A stretch of DNA of 64,000 bases from Pseudofrankia sp. DC12 (GTDB lineage Bacteria > Actinomycetota > Actinomycetes > Frankiales > Frankiaceae). A model generated the notes under the pieces. The model did not search any database. It was not told the DNA's origin and saw only the letters and a list, made by a program, of their open reading frames with translations. The translations under genes and the position numbers were made by a program. The stretch lies in the NCBI RefSeq assembly GCF_000966285.1, contig NZ_KQ031391.1:242878-306877 (forward strand), written 5' to 3'. Of the stretch, positions 43,650 through 53,844 are shown piece by piece (position 1 is the stretch's first letter; every line of letters begins with the position of its first letter).

Positions 43650-45224
43650 ATGGCGGCGGGCGCGGCGGCAGCCACCGAGGATGCTGGAGGAGTGCTGCCC
43701 GAAGCCCTCGACGCGACCCCGGCCGGCGGCTACGCCGTCCCGAGGTGGGACCTGGCCGCGCTGCCGCCCGGCGAGGTCGTCGAGACGCACTCCGCGACGC
43801 TGACCTTTGTCGACGACCTCGTCTACAAGGTCAAGAAGCCGGTCGACCTCGGCTTCCTGGACTTCTCCACCCGGGCGAAGCGGCTGGCCGCCTGCGAGCA
43901 GGAGGTGGCGCTCAACCGCCGGCTCGCGCCGGACGTCTACCTGGCTGTCGCCGACCTGCGCGACGGGCGGGGCCGGGTCGTGGACCACGCCGTGGTGATG
44001 CGCCGGCTGCCGGACCGGCTCCGGCTGACGTCGCTCGTCCAGCGCGGCCAGCCCGTCGGCGCCGCGCTGCGCGCGATCGCCCGGCGGCTGGCCGCCTTCC
44101 ACGCGGCCTGCGCGACGTCGGAACTGATCGCGGCCGCCGGCAGCGGTGAGACGCTCGCCGGCCTGTGGCGCGAGGGCGTCGACCAGGTGGCCCAGTACAG
44201 GGACACCGTCCTCGACGGCACGGTGATCGCCGAGATCGACCGGCTGTCCGCGCGTTACCTCGCCGGCCGGGAGCCGCTGCTGCGCGCCCGGATCGACGCC
44301 GGTCTGGTCCGCGACGGCCACGGCGACCTGCAGGCCGACGACATCTTCTGCCTGCCGGACGGCCCGCGGATCCTGGACTGCATCGAGTTCGACCAGCGCC
44401 TGCGGGTCGGCGACGTGCTCGGTGACGTCGCGTTCCTCGCGATGGACCTGGAGCGGCTCGGCGCCCGCGCGGAGGCGGAGCAGCTGCTCGGCTGGTACAG
44501 CGAGTTCGCCGGCGAGACCCATCCGCCGTCGCTCGCACACCTCTACCTCGCCTACCGCGCGTTCGTGCGGACGAAGGTGAGCTGTGTCCGGGCCGGCCAG
44601 GGCGACCCCGACGCGGCGGACCTGGCCCGCCGGCTGGCCGGCCTCGCGCTCGACCACCTGCGCCGTGGCCGGGTGCGGCTGGTGCTGGTCGGCGGCCTGC
44701 CCGGCACCGGCAAGTCCACGCTGGCCGGCCGGCTGGCCGAGCTGGAGGACGGCTGGGTGCTGCTGCGCTCGGACACCGTCCGCAAGGAGCTCGCCGGCCT
44801 GCCGACGGACCGGCCCGCGCCGCCGGAGCTGTTCGACGGCGGCCTGTACCGTGGGCTGTACGCGCCGACGGCGACGGCGGCAGTCTACGCCGAACTGCTG
44901 CGCCGGGCCGGCCGCGCGCTCGCCCGCGGGGACAACGTGCTGCTGGACGCGTCGTGGTCGGCCGCGGCGGACCGGGCCGCCGCGGACCGGCTCGCGGCCG
45001 CGGCGCGCGCGGACCTGATCGAGCTGCGCTGCGTGACGACGCCCGAGGTCGCCGCGGCGCGGATCGCCCGCCGGGCGGCGGCCCGCGCGGACGCGTCGGA
45101 CGCGACGGCGGCGGTGCACGAGGCGCAGTCGACCCGGGCCGACCCGTGGCCGTCAGCCGCCGTGGTCCACACCGCGGCACCGATCACCGAGGCGGCCGCC
45201 GCCGCGCGCCGCCAGCTGCACTGA
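43650..45224 (+). CDS. Fused aminoglycoside-phosphotransferase-like and P-loop kinase protein
   Basis: A 524-residue two-domain protein. Residues 40-320 form an APH-like kinase with Lys60 in VYKVKKPVDLGF, catalytic GHGDLQADDI (223-232) and metal motif CIEFD (244-248). Residues 340-524 form a P-loop kinase with Walker A GGLPGTGKST (348-357) and a DASW segment. This domain pair matches COG2187/COG0645 proteins such as mycobacterial Rv2004c, a member of the DosR dormancy regulon. The next gene is a DevS/DosT-like GAF sensor, which strengthens that link. The substrate is unknown. Confidence 0.85.
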   Translation: MAAGAAAATEDAGGVLPEALDATPAGGYAVPRWDLAALPPGEVVETHSATLTFVDDLVYKVKKPVDLGFLDFSTRAKRLAACEQEVALNRRLAPDVYLAVADLRDGRGRVVDHAVVMRRLPDRLRLTSLVQRGQPVGAALRAIARRLAAFHAACATSELIAAAGSGETLAGLWREGVDQVAQYRDTVLDGTVIAEIDRLSARYLAGREPLLRARIDAGLVRDGHGDLQADDIFCLPDGPRILDCIEFDQRLRVGDVLGDVAFLAMDLERLGARAEAEQLLGWYSEFAGETHPPSLAHLYLAYRAFVRTKVSCVRAGQGDPDAADLARRLAGLALDHLRRGRVRLVLVGGLPGTGKSTLAGRLAELEDGWVLLRSDTVRKELAGLPTDRPAPPELFDGGLYRGLYAPTATAAVYAELLRRAGRALARGDNVLLDASWSAAADRAAADRLAAAARADLIELRCVTTPEVAAARIARRAAARADASDATAAVHEAQSTRADPWPSAAVVHTAAPITEAAAAARRQLH

Positions 45225-47117
<1,893 letters not shown>

Positions 47118-47168
47118 CCGGACCGGCCGGGCAAGAGCCCGTCGCGGGCCCACGGCCACCCCCGATTT

Positions 47169-47179
47169 GCGATAATCGC
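47169..47179. promoter_or_regulatory. Palindrome upstream of truncated TetR gene
   Basis: GCGATAATCGC is an 11-bp perfect palindrome with one central base, 6 bases before the TetR ATG. It is a candidate autoregulatory operator. It survives although the gene is truncated. Confidence 0.4.
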
Positions 47180-47185
47180 TGCACC

Positions 47186-47593
47186 ATGACCAGCGAGCCG
47201 ACTTGGGTGCTGCCGGCGCCGGAGTCGATCGCCCGTCGGGCGCCGTTCTCGGACAACCCGGCGGTCGGCCGGCGCGGGCAGCGCACCCAGCAGCGCATCC
47301 TGGCCGCGGCGCTGCGCGTCTTCGCCGAGGGCGGCCACCACACCTCCAGCATCGCGGAACTCGCCAAGCGCGCCGGCCGCTCGCGGGTGTCGTTCTACCA
47401 GTACTTCTCCAGCAAGGAGGACGTGCTGCGCCACCTCGCCGGCCAGGTCGCCCGGCAGGTCGGCGCCTCGGTCGAGGCGATGGGGCTGCTGACCCCGGAC
47501 CCTGCAGGCTGGCCCGCCGCGTCGGCGGCGTGCTCGCCGGCCGGCGCGGCGGCGGCGTGGCAGCGGGCGGCGTCGGCCGGGTGGCCGGCGTAG
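47186..47593 (+). pseudogene. TetR-family regulator, truncated after the DNA-binding domain
   Basis: The frame gives a clear TetR N-terminus: RTQQRILAAALRVFAEGGHH, then IAELAKRAGRSRVSFYQYFSSKEDVLRHL and MGLLTPDPAGW. After about residue 110 it turns into Ala/Ser-rich sequence with no similarity to the ligand domain, and it ends at 135 residues instead of ~200. The downstream DNA reads as a fragment of an unrelated gene on the other strand. The gene was probably cut by a rearrangement; a DNA-binding peptide could still be made. Confidence 0.75.
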
Positions 47594-47680
47594 TCGAACA
47601 GCCGGCCGGCCGCGGTCTGCAGCTCGTTCGCCCTCGCCTGGTCGTCCTCGGCGCGGGCCAGCCAGGCCTCGGCCTCCTGG
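47500..47680 (-). pseudogene. Antisense fragment of an unidentified helical protein
   Basis: On the minus strand this stretch reads without stops as an amphipathic helical segment: EAEAWLARAEDDQARANELQ, then RLFDYAGHPADAARCHAAAA. The composition and Ala/Glu/Arg heptads look like true coding sequence, but it has no start and ends against the TetR remnant. It appears to be an inserted or inverted gene piece. The family is not recognised. Confidence 0.45.
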
Positions 47681-47681
47681 C

Positions 47682-48083
47682 ATGACGTTCTTCCCCGCCG
47701 TCAACCACGTCGCGGTCACGGTGAGCGACCTCGCGACGAGCGTTCCCTGGTACGGCCGGCTGTTCGGCGCCGAGCCAGTGCTCGACGAGGACACCGGGCC
47801 GTTCCGCCATGTCGTCTTCGCGCTGGCCGGGGGCCAGCAGCTGTTCGGGCTGCACTACTTCCCGGGCAACGCGTGGCCGGGCGAGTTCAGCCCGCGACGG
47901 GTCGGCCTCGACCACGTCTCCTTCGGCTGCCTCAGCCGGGCCGAGCTCGCCGCGTGGCGCGACCGGCTCGAGGAGCTGGACATCAAGCACGGCGACATCG
48001 TCGACGCGCACTACGGCTCGAACCTGTCGTTCAAGGACCCCGACGGCATCGCGCTGGAGTTCTTCGCCCCGCCGGCGGCGTAG
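47682..48083 (+). CDS. VOC-superfamily (glyoxalase-like) protein
   Basis: A 133-residue vicinal-oxygen-chelate protein with two beta-alpha-beta-beta-beta modules: VNHVAVTVSDLATSVPWYGR and, after the linker, VGLDHVSFGCLSRAELAAW, ending KDPDGIALEFFAP. Candidate metal ligands His9, His78 and Glu127 are conserved in position with dioxygenases and glyoxalases. The reaction is unknown. A strong hairpin follows the stop. Confidence 0.88.
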   Translation: MTFFPAVNHVAVTVSDLATSVPWYGRLFGAEPVLDEDTGPFRHVVFALAGGQQLFGLHYFPGNAWPGEFSPRRVGLDHVSFGCLSRAELAAWRDRLEELDIKHGDIVDAHYGSNLSFKDPDGIALEFFAPPAA

Positions 48084-48094
48084 CCGGTCGCCTG

Positions 48095-48131
48095 GTGGCC
48101 GCGGCCGTCCCCGCGACGGCCACGGCCACCC
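48095..48131 (+). terminator. Long hairpin after VOC gene
   Basis: GGTGGCCGCGGCCGTC (48095-48110) pairs with GACGGCCACGGCCACC (48116-48131) at 15 of 16 positions around a 5-base loop, 11 bases past the stop codon. No U-run follows. It is a probable terminator. Confidence 0.6.
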
Positions 48132-48286
48132 GCTGCGCCACACCGGCCGCCGTCGGCCGCGGACAGGTGTGCCACGTGGCGCGCGCGGGTTCGGCGCGTC
48201 GCGGGACCTAGCGTCGTGAGCTGGGCATTCCGCCCGGACACGTCGACGCCGCCGGGGCGATGCCGCCGGGGCTGCTAGGGGGGACC

Positions 48287-48730
48287 GTGATCTTGTCACT
48301 GGCCGACGCGCGGCGGGTCATCGCGGCGGGCGAGCGGCGGGCACACCAGCTCGGCCAGCCGATGAACATCGCCGTCGTCGACCGGGACGGCAACCTCGTC
48401 TCCCATGTACGCATGGACGGCGCCTGGACCGGCAGCGTCGACGTCTCCATCCGCAAGGCGGTCGACGCGTGCTGGGCCCGCGCCGGGGTGGCCGGTGGCC
48501 GGGTGTTCGACCTGGCGGCCGCCGGCGCTCGCTGGGAGTCTCCCAACGGCGGCTACCCGGCTGACGCCAGGGGCGAGCCGGACCGGGAGCCCGGCCGGGC
48601 CGGTGGGCCGCCCGCGGCGGGCGGCGTCCCACTGCTGCGCGACGGCGCCGTCGTCGGCGCGATCGGCGTCAGCGGCGGCGGTCCCACCCAGGACCAGGCC
48701 GTCGCCCAGGCCGCCGTCGCGGCACTCTGA
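48287..48730 (+). CDS. GlcG/HbpS-family protein (DUF336)
   Basis: A 147-residue GlcG/HbpS-family protein from GTG 48287, preceded by AGGGGGGACC. Typical features are LSLADARRVIAAGERRAHQL, then PMNIAVVDRDGNLVSHVRMD and a C-terminal GAIGVSGGGPTQDQAVAQAA. Members include heme-binding HbpS and cobalamin-related PduO C-terminal domains, usually forming octamers. The middle (about 75-105) has an unusual Arg/Glu/Pro-rich insert. A cytoplasmic cofactor-binding role is likely; the ligand is unknown. Confidence 0.85.
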   Translation: MILSLADARRVIAAGERRAHQLGQPMNIAVVDRDGNLVSHVRMDGAWTGSVDVSIRKAVDACWARAGVAGGRVFDLAAAGARWESPNGGYPADARGEPDREPGRAGGPPAAGGVPLLRDGAVVGAIGVSGGGPTQDQAVAQAAVAAL

Positions 48731-48763
48731 GCTGCTGGCGCCAGGGCTGCCGGCACCCGCGGC

Positions 48764-50110
48764 TCAGGTCAGCGCCGCGCGGCGGGCGAACAGCTCCTCG
48801 GCGGCGGTCTGGGCGCGGGCGCGGATCGCGGCCTCGTCGGCCGTGACCAGCTTCCCGCCGTCGAGCAGTCGGCGGCCGTCGGCCCAGACGCTGTCGACGT
48901 CCTGGCCCGACGACGAGAAGACCAGGTGCGCGGCCACGTTGGCGTCCGCGCCGGACAGCAACGGCGTCGTGTGCAGCTTGCGCAGGTCGACCAGGATGAT
49001 GTCGGCGCGCTTGCCCGGTTCGAGGCTCCCGGTCAGCTCGCCGAGGCCGAGGCAGCGGGCGCCCTCGATCGTCGCCATCGCGAGGATGTCCCAGGGGTCG
49101 CCCGCGGTCGGGTCCAGCCCGACCAGCTTCTGGAGAAGCGAGGCGATCTTTGCCTCCTCGAGGATGTCGAGGTTGTTGTTCTCCTTCTCGCCGTCGCTGC
49201 CGATGCCGACGGTGACACCCGCGGACCACAGCTTCGGGATCGGCGCCGGCCCGGAGGCGAGCTTCATGTTCGAGGCGGGGCAGTGCGCGACCCGGGTGCC
49301 CGTCGCGGCGATGAGGTCGATCTCGGCGTCGTCGAGCCAGACGCAGTGCGCGACGACGGCACGTCCGCCGTCCAGCGCGCCGCGCCGGGCGATCTCCGCC
49401 AGCGGCCGGTGCCCGTAGCGCCGCAGCGACTCCTCGACCTCCCACCGGCTCTCGCTGGAATGCACGTGCAGGCCGGTGTCGTACTCGGCGGCGAGCGCGG
49501 ACGCGTCGGCGAAGGCGCGCTCGGTGCAGTAGAAGAGGTGCTCCAGGCCGACCCAGGACCGGACCCGGCCGTCGTACGACTCCCGGTGCTGCGCCAGCAG
49601 CGCCCGGGTCGAGTCGATCGACTCGAAGTAGTCGTACCCGGTCTCGTCCGCGACGTACGGGACGAGTGTCGCCCGGATGCCGAGCTCCCCGGCCACCCGC
49701 GCCGAGCCATCGAGGAAGCGCCACATGTCCATCACGGACGTCGTACCCGACCGCAGTGCCTCCGCATAGCACAGCCAGCTCGCCGCCTCTGCGATCTCGG
49801 GCGTGAGCGCTCGGTGCGCCGGATCGACGTAGGTCTGTAGCCAGTCGAAGAGCGCGAGCCCTTCCGCGGTCCCGCGCAGCAGACCGGAGTGCAGGTGGCA
49901 GTTGTGCAGGCCCGGGAGCACCGCGAACCCCGTCGCGTCGATCACCTCGACGCCCGGCCCGGCGGACCGCGGGTCGGCGTCGAGCTCCTCGACGGTCCCG
50001 ACGGCGACGATCTCGACACCGTCGAACAGCACCGACCCAGGCTGCAACAGCCGCCGCCGGCGCTCCGGCGCCATCGGCAGCACGACCCCGCCCCGCAGCA
50101 ACGTCCCCAT
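48764..50110 (-). CDS. Amidohydrolase of the SAH/MTA-deaminase (TrzA/ATZ) group
   Basis: A 448-residue metal-dependent deaminase or hydrolase. The metal site includes HNCHLH near 69-74 (HxH), HVHSSE (His near 215), VAHC (His near 250) and the Asp in GIGSDGEKENNN near 300. This set defines the chlorohydrolase and S-adenosylhomocysteine/methylthioadenosine deaminase group, which converts aminopurines to keto forms with release of ammonia. The signature normally reads GTDGxxSNN; here it is GSDGEKENNN, so the substrate may differ. The tail is the usual small beta-domain with SLEPGKRADI. Single gene on its strand. Confidence 0.9.
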   Translation of the reverse strand: MGTLLRGGVVLPMAPERRRRLLQPGSVLFDGVEIVAVGTVEELDADPRSAGPGVEVIDATGFAVLPGLHNCHLHSGLLRGTAEGLALFDWLQTYVDPAHRALTPEIAEAASWLCYAEALRSGTTSVMDMWRFLDGSARVAGELGIRATLVPYVADETGYDYFESIDSTRALLAQHRESYDGRVRSWVGLEHLFYCTERAFADASALAAEYDTGLHVHSSESRWEVEESLRRYGHRPLAEIARRGALDGGRAVVAHCVWLDDAEIDLIAATGTRVAHCPASNMKLASGPAPIPKLWSAGVTVGIGSDGEKENNNLDILEEAKIASLLQKLVGLDPTAGDPWDILAMATIEGARCLGLGELTGSLEPGKRADIILVDLRKLHTTPLLSGADANVAAHLVFSSSGQDVDSVWADGRRLLDGGKLVTADEAAIRARAQTAAEELFARRAALT

Positions 50111-50221
50111 GACGCCTCATTCAGCCGAGCCGACCGCGCCCGGGCAAGCCTTCCGGGGCTCACTGCGTCGAACGCCACCCCCGCGACCTGGGCGGAAACA
50201 TCGCTCCGGGAGGATCGCACG

Positions 50222-50713
50222 ATGACCTCACACCCGCGGGCCGCCCGGATCCGCCGCTCCGCCGCGCTGTTGGTCGCGGCGGGCCTGCTCAGCGGGCTGG
50301 CGACGGCCTGCGGCTCGTCGGGCCCGGCGTCCCAGGCCGTCGCGCCCTGCCCGCTGCTCACCCCCGCGGAGATCAGCGCCGCCGTGGGATCGACCTTCGC
50401 CCGTGGCAGGGAACAGGTATCGGAGGGCCAGTCGAAAAGGATCGGCTGCTGGTACAACTCGCCGAAGGGGTACGCCAGCCTGTGGACCTGGCGCGGCGCG
50501 GGGCCCGGGGCAAGGTCGGCTCCCAGTTGCTCGGGCAAGTTCGAGAACGCCGACGGCGCCAGCTACCGCGCCCTGGTCTGCACGACCGGCGCGGACATCC
50601 AGACCGCCTACGTCTCCAAGGGCAACAACTACCTGAGCCTGGAGATCGGCGCCGGCGCCCCGCCCGGCGCGGCACGCACCCTCGGCAGGCTGGCCGCGAC
50701 GCGCCTGCCCTGA
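50222..50713 (+). CDS. Lipoprotein, DUF3558-like
   Basis: A 163-residue exported lipoprotein from ATG 50222. The signal peptide IRRSAALLVAAGLLSGLATAC ends in a lipobox-like ATAC with the acylated Cys. The mature part begins CPLLTPAEISAAVG and holds Cys pairs (IGCWYN, SCSGKF, LVCTTG), resembling the actinobacterial DUF3558 or sensor-lipoprotein family. Function unknown; it should sit on the outer face of the membrane. The nearest upstream gene is on the other strand, so it has its own promoter in the 112-base gap. Confidence 0.82.
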   Translation: MTSHPRAARIRRSAALLVAAGLLSGLATACGSSGPASQAVAPCPLLTPAEISAAVGSTFARGREQVSEGQSKRIGCWYNSPKGYASLWTWRGAGPGARSAPSCSGKFENADGASYRALVCTTGADIQTAYVSKGNNYLSLEIGAGAPPGAARTLGRLAATRLP

Positions 50714-50767
50714 CCCGCCGGCGGGCCAATGATCCGTAAGGTGTGAGAACGGTCCCTGACCGCGAGC

Positions 50768-51523
50768 GTGAAGGGGGCAGGCCGGGCCGGGCCACGCCGG
50801 TTCAACAGGTCGGGCCCGTGCCTGCCCGACCTGCACTACATGATCCCGGCACTGACCCGGCTGCCAGCGGCTCCGGCGCTGGTCGACGAGTCCTTTCTCG
50901 ACCTCTGGGACGCCGTACCGGGCGACAACCTCGTCAACCGCATTCAGGAGGGCCTCCGCCAAGCCGACCGCGTCATCGTCATTCTCTCCCAGGCCTACCT
51001 GGACCAGACCGACGACAACGGCCCGCAGGCGCAGTGGCAGGCGAAATGGAGCCAGGACCCCGAAGGCCCGAGAGCCAAAGTCCAGATGGCCGCACACAGG
51101 CAACCGGTCCATGCCCTGTCGTTCTCGCCAGACGGCCAGTGCCTCGCCATGGCCTCCGCGGACCACACCGTCCGGCTCTGGCAGACCTCGACCGGCAGCC
51201 CCCGCGGGTTTCTCATCGGCCATGACGCGCAAGTCCGGACCGTGGCCTTCTCGCCCGACGGCCGCACCCTGGTCACCGGTGCTGACGACGCGACGATCCG
51301 GCTCTGGGACGCGGACACCTGTTCCGAGATCGCGACGCTGATCGACCTCCCCGACGGCAGCTGGGCGGCCCTGCTGCCCGACGGCTCCTACAAGCTCGTC
51401 GGCGAACACCGCAACCGGTTCTGGTGGGTCGTGAAGAACCGCCGCTTTATGCCCGGCGAGCTGGACGCCTACGACTCAGCCGTTCGCCGCCTCCCCGAGG
51501 ACGCCCCATTCCCCCGGCCATAG
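50768..51523 (+). pseudogene. TIR-WD40 protein remnant (internally deleted)
   Basis: The frame joins the C-terminal half of a TIR domain (DLWDAVPGDNLVNRIQEGLR, then ADRVIVILSQAYLDQ and DPEG) to two WD40 repeats (VHALSFSPDGQCLAMASADH, VRLW; VRTVAFSPDGRTLVTGADD, IRLWD). It ends with the normal C-terminus of such proteins (LLPDGSYKLVGEHRNRFWW, then LDAYDSAVRRLPEDAP). The N-terminal start of the TIR domain and most repeats are absent; full-length relatives are much longer. TIR-WD40 proteins are proposed signalling or defence factors. The remaining TIR part lacks the NADase region's first half, so activity is unlikely. Confidence 0.75.
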
Positions 51524-51533
51524 CGCCAACGCG

Positions 51534-52883
51534 TCAGGCCGCCACCGCATCAGGTGGTTCCCACATCCCGGTGTACAGATGGTCGAGATTTCGATGCAAC
51601 GGATTTCGACGGGGTTGGCGCGCCGGATCCACGGAATAGGGCGGTACGAAGCTCGGATGGCCGTCGGAGCCCATTGCCACCGTCCAGTCGCCGCGATGGA
51701 TCACCCTGTGATGAAAGGGACACAGCAGCACCGTGTTGCCGAGGTTCGTCGCTCCGCCAGCAACCCACGGGATGACGTGATGCGCATCGGCCCAGGCCGC
51801 TGGCTTCGGGCACTGCGGGAAGGCGCACCCACCGTCCCGGGCAACCAGCGCCCGGCGTAGCCACGGCGGCACGATGCGGCGGGTCCGGCCAAGCTCCAGG
51901 GGCATGCCCTCCTTGGAAAGCAGGAGGTGGGTCAGGTCCGCGTCGCAGCAGAGCCGTTCGAGCACGGCGTGGGAAAGCGGCATCCCGTAGCCGGTGCTGG
52001 CCGGGGTGGCACCCGCTCTGCCCAGCAGTGCGTCGACCGTCGTCGTGACGGTGAGGTGCGGGCGGGTGCCCCTGGACAACGGCAGGGTGCCCGAGGCCAG
52101 AACCCGTTCGATGATCTCGACCAGGGCGTCGGCGCGCAGTTGGGGAACCGTCCGACGGTCCTCGGGGCTCTCCGCGAGCGGGCGTGGCTTGGCCAACGGC
52201 TCGAGTGCGGCGCGCATGGCCGCGGCGGCCTCGGCGTCCAGCGTCCCGGTGAGGCGAGTGGTTCCGTCGGGCTGGTCGGTGAGGTGCAGCTCCCGGCGAC
52301 GGGCCTGGTCGCTATCGTCCCCAGAGGCGCCACCAGGCGGCTGCTGCTCATCGCGGATCCGGCCACGAATGGTCTTGCCGAGAATGGCGAGCTCGCCCGC
52401 GTCGAGGGTCTCAGCCTGAGCCAACAGGAAGGTCTCGGCCCAGTCGCGCCGCTCCGTCGGGGTGTCGGAAGGCAGCGAGTTCAGCGCGGCGACGATGGCA
52501 TCCGCCTGGCCGTGGCTGATCGTGGCGCCGGTCAGTGCCTCGCCGACCCGGCGATACGTCGTGTCGAGGTCACGGGCGAGGGCGACGGTACGGCGGGCAT
52601 CGGCGTACCGAAGCCTCAGGTGCTTACGCAGCAGATCCGCCACGGTGGGCAGTTCCTCTTCGCCGAACAATGGGCGCAGGTCACGGCCTTGCACCTCGCG
52701 GACCGCCGCGAGCTTCAGCGCGGACAGCAGGCGGGAGGCACGCTCGACACCGTCGAGGACCTCCAGCACCTCGCCTTCGGCCAACGCCCAGAGATTCGCG
52801 CCAGCCAGCTTCTCCAGGCTCACGACCACATCGTCGAGCGCGGCGAGCGTGTGGTGCCGCGGACCCGTCGCGCCAATGGACAT
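51534..52883 (-). CDS. DUF222 HNH endonuclease (13E12 repeat family)
   Basis: A 449-residue protein from ATG 52883. The N-terminal two-thirds is DUF222, including VADLLRKHLRLRYADARRTV, TGATISHGQADAIVAAL and LTGTLDAEAAAAMRAAL. The C-terminal HNH domain has zinc Cys in CAFPQCPKPAAW, catalytic ADAHHVIPWVAGG, the Asn in GGATNLGNTVLLC and FHHRVIHRGDW. The family, known as 13E12 repeats in mycobacteria, is widespread in actinomycetes, multicopy and of uncertain role, probably DNA cleavage linked to mobile elements or the SOS response. A palindrome lies 8 bases upstream of the start. Confidence 0.92.
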   Translation of the reverse strand: MSIGATGPRHHTLAALDDVVVSLEKLAGANLWALAEGEVLEVLDGVERASRLLSALKLAAVREVQGRDLRPLFGEEELPTVADLLRKHLRLRYADARRTVALARDLDTTYRRVGEALTGATISHGQADAIVAALNSLPSDTPTERRDWAETFLLAQAETLDAGELAILGKTIRGRIRDEQQPPGGASGDDSDQARRRELHLTDQPDGTTRLTGTLDAEAAAAMRAALEPLAKPRPLAESPEDRRTVPQLRADALVEIIERVLASGTLPLSRGTRPHLTVTTTVDALLGRAGATPASTGYGMPLSHAVLERLCCDADLTHLLLSKEGMPLELGRTRRIVPPWLRRALVARDGGCAFPQCPKPAAWADAHHVIPWVAGGATNLGNTVLLCPFHHRVIHRGDWTVAMGSDGHPSFVPPYSVDPARQPRRNPLHRNLDHLYTGMWEPPDAVAA

Positions 52884-52890
52884 GCCACAA

Positions 52891-52906
52891 CGAAAGCACG
52901 CTTTCG
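52891..52906. promoter_or_regulatory. Palindrome upstream of HNH gene
   Basis: CGAAAGC and GCTTTCG are perfect 7-bp arms around a 2-base centre, 8 bases before the start of the minus-strand HNH gene. The spacing differs from the actinobacterial LexA box, so the factor is unknown. The location suits an operator or mRNA leader hairpin. Confidence 0.45.
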
Positions 52907-53546
52907 ACCGCCCGTCCAAACCGGCCGATCCGCGCCGCTGACCCCGCCATTTGACAGATCCCGAGAAAGATGCCTCGCCGACCAGCCCTTCTACGACTGG
53001 CATTCAGCAGAAATCGACTCCGAAGGACGCATGGGCTGTGCTCGCCAAGGTCTGCTCGTCGACCTGATCGGCCTAGCGCCCTTTTGACCAAGAAACGGGC
53101 TCGGTTACGACCGAGAAAGGGCCGAAACGGCGATCAGGGGGACACCCAGACCGGGCGACTCCTGGTGGAGGCGCCACCGCCAGGAATCCCACTGCACCCG
53201 CTCGCCGGAATGAGAAACAGCGCCCTTCGCCGGCAGGGCTCACAGCCGCCGAGAGCGGCAGGCAAACCACTTCGGTGGCGGGGCCATCGCGCAGCCGGGG
53301 TGGCCACGGCGAACGGCGCGGTCGTGGCCAGGCCACCCGTCCCGGCGGCCTGTCGGGCCCACGACACCGGCCCCGACCAGCCTCGTCGCGACCGCACAGA
53401 GGTTTCTCAGGTGTCTCCAAGGGTTGGGGCTCACTCTGGAGAGGTAGGCACCCGTTGCACGCGCACCGAAGCCCAAGCCGGGCCCGAACGGATCCGCCGG
53501 GCCGGGAGCGGGGACGGTCCGCGACCAGCCGACGGAGGGACAGCCC
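52907..53546. other. Intergenic region, no gene recognised
   Basis: About 640 bases between the HNH gene and the redox operon. No frame in either strand reads as a recognisable protein. Codon-position GC bias is weak compared with the flanks. The operon promoter should lie in the last ~150 bases. Confidence 0.45.
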
Positions 53547-53843
53547 ATGGCATCGCGCGACGCGGCCGCCCGGCCGTCCCGGGAGGACGGCCTGCGGCGG
53601 ACCGGACGGGTGACGACCGGCGTGGTCGCCGCCAGCGCCGCCGCCGTCGTCACGTTCGGTTTCCTCGCGCACGAGCACACCGCCGCCGCGGCCAGCACCG
53701 GGACCACCAGCAGCGACAGCCAGACCAGCACCGGAACGACGACCCCGCAGGACGGAACACTCCTCGACGGTGGCGGCTCGGGCCTGGTCTCCGGCGGCGC
53801 CGGTTCCGCCGGCACGTTCCACGGCCAGACGAGGGGCAGCTGA
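53547..53843 (+). CDS. Small membrane-anchored Ser/Thr/Gly-rich protein heading redox operon
   Basis: A 98-residue protein. A basic N-terminus (ARPSREDGLRRTGR) leads into a hydrophobic helix (VTTGVVAASAAAVVTFGFLA) and a Ser/Thr/Gly-rich tail expected outside the membrane. In comparable actinobacterial loci an FMN-binding-domain protein occupies this place; here no such domain is visible. The stop lies one base before the ApbE start, so they are translationally linked. It may be the partner or target of the flavin transferase, but no clear flavinylation motif is seen. Confidence 0.65.
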   Translation: MASRDAAARPSREDGLRRTGRVTTGVVAASAAAVVTFGFLAHEHTAAAASTGTTSSDSQTSTGTTTPQDGTLLDGGGSGLVSGGAGSAGTFHGQTRGS

Positions 53844-53844
53844 C

